From Verrucomicrobiaceae bacterium (GTDB lineage: Bacteria > Verrucomicrobiota > Verrucomicrobiia > Verrucomicrobiales > Verrucomicrobiaceae): 47,002 nucleotides of DNA. Below are positions 42,056 through 47,002 of the stretch, one piece after another. Each line of letters begins with the position of its first letter. The stretch's first letter is position 1. The position numbers and the translations under genes were made by a program. A model generated the notes under the pieces. That model did no database searches, was not told where the DNA came from, and saw only the letters and a list, made by a program, of their open reading frames with translations. The stretch lies in the NCBI GenBank assembly GCA_027484445.1, contig JAIXSY010000005.1:1-47002 (forward strand), read 5' to 3'.

Positions 42056-45000
42056 ATGAAACTCAGACACCTCAACGTGATCGCCTCGGCGGCGCTGCTT
42101 CTCATGAGCAGCACGGCCTCGGCTCACATCAGTTACGGCAGCGGAACTGCATCGCGAAACTTTGGCACCATCGTTCCAGGAGCGGCACCCATCACCATCA
42201 GCAACCAGACCGTCACCAGCAATTTCGGCTGGGCCGACGGCACGGATGCTGACCATGCAGACAGCCACAAGCTGCGCTATTACCGCTTCAATGTGACGAC
42301 GCCGGGCTACTTCACGATCACCTTCAGCGGCTCCACGAATGGCGGCACGCGTGATGGCAGCATCAAGCCTGCGTTTTCACTCTACCGTGGTCTGGCCCAC
42401 GTGGCACCGATCACGAATGCGCCCGGCAGTGCTGACTACGACACCTCCGCGATCAGCCTGGCCTACCGTGCCACCCTTGGCTACACGACGGAAGGCAGCT
42501 TCCATGCCCTGAAGACCTGGCGTATCGGTGGTGATAATCAAACCGGCCCTGTCTTCGACTTCGATGCCCCGGACGGTCTGAGCACCTTCACCTATGTGAC
42601 TCACATCGCAGATGGTGATTCCACCTTGTTTGGCACTGCTTCTGGCGTCGTCGGTGATGGCAATGCGGATGGGACAGTGACTAAGTCGCTCTACCTGACA
42701 GCGGGTGACTACACCATTGCTGTCGGTGGTGCCAACTACGCTGGACAGACTCCGACGCCAGACGCGACCGTCTATGGTCTCGTCGGCACGGTGTCGGCGG
42801 CTGTTTTCACCTATGCTGCCGGAGATCCGGTGGCAGGTGGCATCGGCTATCAGCATCAGGTTACGCTCGGTAATGGTAGTTTCGGTAGCTTCAGTGGCCT
42901 CGTCGGAGCCTGGAGCTGGGAAGACAATAGCTTGTTTGATACCGGTGAGCCGCCCGTCGGCTGGACTCACACTTCAAACTGGGCTGCTGTCAGTGTGCAA
43001 AATGACACCGTCTTGACCATCACCATTGAGCGCGATGCTGGTGTGCCTTGGGCCGCTGCTCCCCCAGAACTGAATGGACTCGGCGACACAGCTTCCATGT
43101 TCCCCAGCTTCACGCTTTTCCGTGGCTTGGACAATGACGGTGACGATGACCACACCTACAACAACCGCGGCAACGTGAGTTGGGCTGAAGACATCCAGTA
43201 TCTGGATCATGAGGACAACTCCACCGCCACAAGTATCACCCGCACTTACTTCCTCCGTGCTGGTGATTACACGCTCGCCCTGGGCAGCAACGCGCCCTCC
43301 ACCACTCTAGATCCCATTACAGGTGAGCCTGTCGTAACGGCGAATCGCCAGGGCTACAAGATCAGCTTCAGCACCAGTTCCTCCGGTGCCGCTGACCCTG
43401 TGCCAAACACCTATCTGCCGCCCGATTACATCGGCACTGGCGGTGTAGGTTATGCCTTCACCGTCGTCGCTGGCGCGGATGAAACTGGCAGCTTCAAGAG
43501 TCACGTCGGCGCATGGAGTTGGGAAGACAACTTGCTTTTTGGTAATCCTGGCCAAGGCGCTCAACCCGTCGGCTGGACCCATACAAGCAACTGGGTGGCG
43601 GTGAAACTGACTCAAGAAGTCTTTTTCTCCCTTACTCTTGAGCGGGATGCGACTGTGCCATGGCCAAGCGCCCAGGATCCAAATCGTCTCGCTGATACCT
43701 CCAGCATGTTCCCCAGTCTGACACTCTACCGCGGTTGGGACAACGATGGGAGTGACGACCACACCTACAACAACCGCGGCAACGTGGCCTGGGCTGAGGA
43801 CATCCGCTACATTGACCACGTGGACAATTCCACGGCGGAAACCATCACCCGCACTTGGCGTCTGCCAGCCGGTGACTACACCTTCGCACTTGGCAGCAAT
43901 GCTCCAGCGAACAACACTGCACGCCAAGGTTACAAGGCCACTTACAGCACCCGAGCTGCCTCGAGCATCTTGGCAGCAGACCCTGTTGCTGGCGGCATCG
44001 GCTATTCTCACATCATCAGTGTGTCACGTGGTGACAGCGGCAGCTTCTCAAACCATGTCGGAGCTTGGAGCTGGGAAGATAACAGCCTCTTTGGCAATCC
44101 TGGTCAGGGCACTACTCCCGTTGGCTGGACCCATACCAGCCGCTGGGCTGCCGTGCATGTGAGAGACCACCTTACGCTGAACATCACCATGGCTCGTGAC
44201 GCCACGGTACCTGACATCAATGGCACCAACGGCCTCGCCGACACCTCCAGCATGTTCCCCAGCTTCACCCTCTGGCGCGGTTGGGACAATGACGGCACCG
44301 ACGGACACACCTACAACAATCGCGGCAATGTCTCCTGGGCGGAAGACCTTAGCTACATCGACCATTGCGACAACAGCACCGCCACCACCATCACCCGCAG
44401 CTACACATTGGCTCCCGGCTACTACACTTTCGCCCTTGGCAGCAATGCGGCGGCGACTGATGCAGATCGCCAGGGCTTCAGCTTCTCCTGGACGACCGGT
44501 GCACCTGCCTTTGTGAGACCTGTGATTACTCAACAGCCAAGGGGTGCCGAGATCCTCGCCACAAGAAGTGCCACCTTCACCATGAGAGCCACCGGCCCAG
44601 GTCTGAGATATCAGTGGTTCTTCAAAGGTCGGCCTCTGGAAAACGCCAACCGCGACACCCTGAACATCACAAATGCTGACCTCGACGACGCGGGAGCCTA
44701 CACTTGTGAGGTTCGCAACTCTGCCGGTTGGGCCACCAGCAATCCTGCCACACTTGTGGTCATCGCTCGGCCTGTCGTGACTCCATTTGACATTCCAAAC
44801 CTCGTCGTCGGACAGCCTTACCAACTGCAGCTCACGGCTTCCAATAGCCCCACCTCTTTTGCTGTGAAGGGCCTGCCGAAAGGTCTGATCTTCAATCCAA
44901 GAACCGGCCTCATCAGTGGTCGCCCCAACGAGATCAAGGCAATCAACAACGTCGAAGTTACCGCTACCAACAGAGCAGGCGCGAGCGCCAGAGTCACTGA

Positions 45001-46183
45001 CAGCTTTGCTGTCACAAGCCTACTCGCAGGCACTAGCGGCAGCTTCACCGGCCCTCTAGGACGCTCGGGGGTCCTCAATGATCTGCTGGGTGGTGCGGTC
45101 AGGCTGGACATCTCCCGTCTTGGCGCACTTAGTGGCACCATCACCTTGGGCAAAACTGCGCCTTACCGCATCGCTGCACCGCTGGATACCTCCTCCGCCT
45201 CGCCGACAGCTCATTTCCATATTGAGCGCAAAGGTCTGCCCGAGCTGCACATCGAACTCACCCTTGATATCGCTGCCAAAACCATCTTTGGGGAAATCAC
45301 CGATGAATCCGAAGTCCTGCCTTTCGTGGCGCGTCAGGCTTTGTCATCCACCGGCAACTATGCAGGCGACTACACCTTCGCCCTGCCGCTCAGTGCCTCG
45401 GACAACGGAGATCAAACGATCCCTCAGGGACACAGCATCGGCGCTTTCAAAATCGCCGCTACAGGTGCCACCACAGGCGTCGTTGTTACAGCTGACAACA
45501 ACCGATTCACCTTCGGCGGCGCTCTGGAAGTCGAAGGCAAGCTCACTCTCTTCGGCTTGCTCTACCGCGGTGCAGGCTCCGTGCTTGGCCTGATCAGCAT
45601 TGATTCGGTGACAAGCAACCTTGCTCTGTCCGAAGTCTCTTGGTTCAAGGACGTCATCGCCAGAGACCTCGTCTATAGCGATGGCTTCGGCCCGCTGGAG
45701 CTGATCACCGTCGGTCGCAAATACACCACGCCAGCGCTCACCGCTCTGGCGCTCGGAGCCACCGCCGGACCTGGCAATGCCAAGATCACCTTCACGGAAG
45801 GTGGTGCGCCGAGTCCTGGCACACGTCTCAACACGGACAAGCTCCAGATCGAGCTGACTAAAGTCACCGTGGCCGCGCCAAACCCAGGCAAAGTCGCTCT
45901 CAGCATCGACAAAGGTAGGCCCGGTAACTTCACCCCAGGCACCAGCGGCAGCTTCAAAGGCAGCTTTGAACTTACCGACTCCGATACCAGTGTCACACCG
46001 AATAGAAACCTCGTTCGCAAGTCCGAGTTCCAAGGCATGATCGTGGATAACGGTACGGAGATAAAAGGCTACGGCTTCTTCCTTCTACCGAAAATGCCCA
46101 CAGCCAGCCCGAGGACTACCCTGTCAACCTCGCCAAGACTTTCCGGCAGCGTGCTGCTTGAGAAGGTGACGTCCGCCCCATAA
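42056..46183 (+). CDS. Surface protein with three tandem CorA/MopE-like copper-binding domains
   Basis: 1,375 residues from the ATG at 42056 (MKLRHLNVIASAALLLMSSTASA signal peptide). The frame is open from 41774, but that start would overlap copy 2 and leader B. A divergent first domain (about 24-255) is followed by three canonical repeats (about 257-450, 460-635, 640-820). Each has 'GGIGY.H', 'HVGAWSWEDN.LF', 'PVGWTHTS.W', 'DTSSMFPSFTL.RGWDNDG', 'HTYNNRGNVSWAED' and 'DH.DNSTA'. The W-T-H motif lies at 303-305, 507-509 and 691-693, with another His 58-61 residues later. MopE and CorA of methanotrophs bind Cu(I) through two His and a Trp oxidised to kynurenine, with Trp and His two apart, so this is a candidate copper binder. 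An Ig-like domain, a putative-Ig domain and the shared C-terminal module (from about 991) follow. Confidence 0.72.
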   Translation: MKLRHLNVIASAALLLMSSTASAHISYGSGTASRNFGTIVPGAAPITISNQTVTSNFGWADGTDADHADSHKLRYYRFNVTTPGYFTITFSGSTNGGTRDGSIKPAFSLYRGLAHVAPITNAPGSADYDTSAISLAYRATLGYTTEGSFHALKTWRIGGDNQTGPVFDFDAPDGLSTFTYVTHIADGDSTLFGTASGVVGDGNADGTVTKSLYLTAGDYTIAVGGANYAGQTPTPDATVYGLVGTVSAAVFTYAAGDPVAGGIGYQHQVTLGNGSFGSFSGLVGAWSWEDNSLFDTGEPPVGWTHTSNWAAVSVQNDTVLTITIERDAGVPWAAAPPELNGLGDTASMFPSFTLFRGLDNDGDDDHTYNNRGNVSWAEDIQYLDHEDNSTATSITRTYFLRAGDYTLALGSNAPSTTLDPITGEPVVTANRQGYKISFSTSSSGAADPVPNTYLPPDYIGTGGVGYAFTVVAGADETGSFKSHVGAWSWEDNLLFGNPGQGAQPVGWTHTSNWVAVKLTQEVFFSLTLERDATVPWPSAQDPNRLADTSSMFPSLTLYRGWDNDGSDDHTYNNRGNVAWAEDIRYIDHVDNSTAETITRTWRLPAGDYTFALGSNAPANNTARQGYKATYSTRAASSILAADPVAGGIGYSHIISVSRGDSGSFSNHVGAWSWEDNSLFGNPGQGTTPVGWTHTSRWAAVHVRDHLTLNITMARDATVPDINGTNGLADTSSMFPSFTLWRGWDNDGTDGHTYNNRGNVSWAEDLSYIDHCDNSTATTITRSYTLAPGYYTFALGSNAAATDADRQGFSFSWTTGAPAFVRPVITQQPRGAEILATRSATFTMRATGPGLRYQWFFKGRPLENANRDTLNITNADLDDAGAYTCEVRNSAGWATSNPATLVVIARPVVTPFDIPNLVVGQPYQLQLTASNSPTSFAVKGLPKGLIFNPRTGLISGRPNEIKAINNVEVTATNRAGASARVTDSFAVTSLLAGTSGSFTGPLGRSGVLNDLLGGAVRLDISRLGALSGTITLGKTAPYRIAAPLDTSSASPTAHFHIERKGLPELHIELTLDIAAKTIFGEITDESEVLPFVARQALSSTGNYAGDYTFALPLSASDNGDQTIPQGHSIGAFKIAATGATTGVVVTADNNRFTFGGALEVEGKLTLFGLLYRGAGSVLGLISIDSVTSNLALSEVSWFKDVIARDLVYSDGFGPLELITVGRKYTTPALTALALGATAGPGNAKITFTEGGAPSPGTRLNTDKLQIELTKVTVAAPNPGKVALSIDKGRPGNFTPGTSGSFKGSFELTDSDTSVTPNRNLVRKSEFQGMIVDNGTEIKGYGFFLLPKMPTASPRTTLSTSPRLSGSVLLEKVTSAP
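42820..44510 (+). repeat. Three tandem CorA/MopE-like domain repeats
   Basis: Coding repeats of about 540-610 bp starting near 42820, 43432 and 43972. All three preserve the sequences around WTHTS, SMFPS, HTYNNRG and DHxDNSTA, also at DNA level in short stretches. The same unit begins again in the next gene at about 46670, so the domain has been duplicated both within and between genes. Confidence 0.85.
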
Positions 46184-46194
46184 ACGCAAGTTTG

Positions 46195-46225
46195 TCTTCC
46201 CCGGCAGATCGTCTGCCGGGGAAGA
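46195..46225. terminator. Very strong hairpin after the 42056 gene
   Basis: Perfect 14-base arms (46195-46208 and 46212-46225, core CCCCGGCAGA/TCTGCCGGGG) enclose a 3-base TCG loop, starting 12 bp after the stop. No T-run follows on the + strand. It most likely ends the copper-protein transcript or protects its 3' end. Confidence 0.7.
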
Positions 46226-46526
46226 TCTAAAGTCGATGAATGATGAAATCTGAACGATATACGAAGACACAAAATCTGAAATCCGAAACACAACGAGGAT
46301 TAACCAGCGCTCCACTAGCAGAAGACGTTTGAAGTCAATGAACAATCAGAAGCGTTAAAAGGTGAGCTTCTTACCCTAGGTCATGCATGTTTATCCTCTT
46401 TGTTCCCAGTTTTCCCTTCAACTCTAAATTTCAAAGACTTATGACGTTTTTGCGATTCGGATGTGTAATAGATTCAGCGGTATAACTATTTTGATGATGA
46501 TGTTTTGAATACGTTTCAATTTTTCT
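46226..46526. other. AT-rich intergenic segment
   Basis: No gene. It is distinctly AT-richer than the rest of the window and contains short imperfect repeats of the type AAATCTGAA/AAATCCGAA (about 46229-46290). A TATAAC hexamer at 46481-46486 might be a -10 element for the last gene, but I see no good -35. The short minus-strand frames here have no protein-like content. Confidence 0.5.
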
Positions 46527-46559
46527 TTTTTCACTGGCTGAACCCTCCACACCCAAAAC
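46527..46559 (+). promoter_or_regulatory. Repeated leader element, copy C
   Basis: 33 bp identical to 37490-37522, ending 14 bp before the ATG at 46574. The sequence upstream is AT-rich and unlike the surroundings of copy A, so the identity is confined to the element. Because it sits so close to the start codon, it could act in the 5' UTR as well as in DNA. Confidence 0.65.
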
Positions 46560-46573
46560 GACAAGACACTGAA

Positions 46574-47002
46574 ATGAGATCCTTACACCACGCCGTCAAG
46601 GGCTTGCTGCCCTTGCTGGCAGTTGCCCTCCTTCCGCTGAAAGGCCACGCGGCCACGGTCAGCGCCACTGACCCTCAAGCAGGTGGCATTGGCTACGCCT
46701 ACACCGTCAACCTCGGTGCCGGTGGCGACGAAGCCGTTTTTTCCAACCATGTTGGCTCCTGGAGCTGGGAGGACAATGCTTTGTTCGGCAATCCCAACCA
46801 AGGCACGGAACCTGTCGGCTGGACGCACACCTCGCGTTGGGTGGCTTTGAGTCTGCAAAAGCCAGTCTTGCTCACGATCAAAATGGAACGTGATGCGACT
46901 GTGCCGTGGCCGTCTCCGAGTGCTCCTGACCGACTGGCAGACACGAGCAGCATGTTCCCCAGCTTCACGATCTGGAATGGCTGGGACAATGACGGCACCG
47001 AC
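46574..47002 (+). CDS. Second CorA/MopE-like surface protein (3' partial)
   Basis: 143 residues are visible and the frame is still open at the window end. A signal peptide (MRSLHHAVKGLLPLLAVALLPLKGHA) is followed directly by the canonical repeat: 'DPQAGGIGYAYTV', 'HVGSWSWEDNALFGNP', 'PVGWTHTSRWVAL' (W83, H85), 'LADTSSMFPSFTIW', 'GWDNDGTD'. It thus lacks the divergent first domain of the previous protein. Leader copy C lies just upstream. The role is inferred as surface Cu(I) binding, as for the preceding protein. Whether it also ends in the shared C-terminal module cannot be seen. Confidence 0.78.
   Translation, partial: MRSLHHAVKGLLPLLAVALLPLKGHAATVSATDPQAGGIGYAYTVNLGAGGDEAVFSNHVGSWSWEDNALFGNPNQGTEPVGWTHTSRWVALSLQKPVLLTIKMERDATVPWPSPSAPDRLADTSSMFPSFTIWNGWDNDGTD

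Overview
The window looks like a chromosomal piece of a high-GC, Gram-negative bacterium of the Verrucomicrobia, probably near Prosthecobacter/Verrucomicrobium. The reasons are the giant GEVEDY/putative-Ig secreted protein, the DxDGLxNxxE loops, very large Ig-containing surface proteins, outer-membrane barrels ending in an aromatic residue, and sparse Shine-Dalgarno sequences. A planctomycete is less likely but not excluded. There is no tRNA, rRNA, IS element or CRISPR array.

Left part (1-18765). The window opens inside a giant extracellular protein of more than 4,160 residues with 26 putative-Ig repeats. A DCC thiol-disulfide family protein, a small secreted protein and a two-partner-secretion-type outer-membrane transporter follow. 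Next come ybeY and a PgpH-like membrane HD phosphohydrolase, which form a conserved housekeeping pair, and an unknown membrane-anchored protein.

Metal locus 1 (18789-26543). A ZnuD-like TonB-dependent receptor is divergent from two secreted proteins with choice-of-anchor-M-like domains. One of these has a His-Asp-rich N terminus. Two regulatory regions, one before each secreted gene, each hold a tandem pair of 15-bp palindromes of form YGCAA-N5-TTGCR. I read the locus as a zinc (or other metal) acquisition regulon under a Fur-family repressor. The locus ends in a clear rho-independent terminator.

Middle (26590-29485). Phosphoglycolate phosphatase, an OmpR-type response regulator without an adjacent kinase, and an FAD-dependent halogenase-like monooxygenase.

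Metal locus 2 (29603-47002). A tight operon encodes three small c-type cytochromes, an SCO copper chaperone, a secreted HMA-like protein and a beta-propeller/di-heme cytochrome c peroxidase-like surface protein. A full paralogue of the last protein follows. Then come two proteins built from a domain that resembles the methanotroph copper(I)-binding proteins CorA/MopE through its W-x-H motif; the second runs off the window. Three of these genes carry copies of the same roughly 33-bp leader element, and several of the large proteins share a C-terminal module of about 400 residues. The arrangement resembles the methanotroph MopE-SACCP and CorA-CorB pairs and suggests a copper-responsive surface system in a non-methanotroph. 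The CorA relation rests on motif recall and gene context, not on an alignment.
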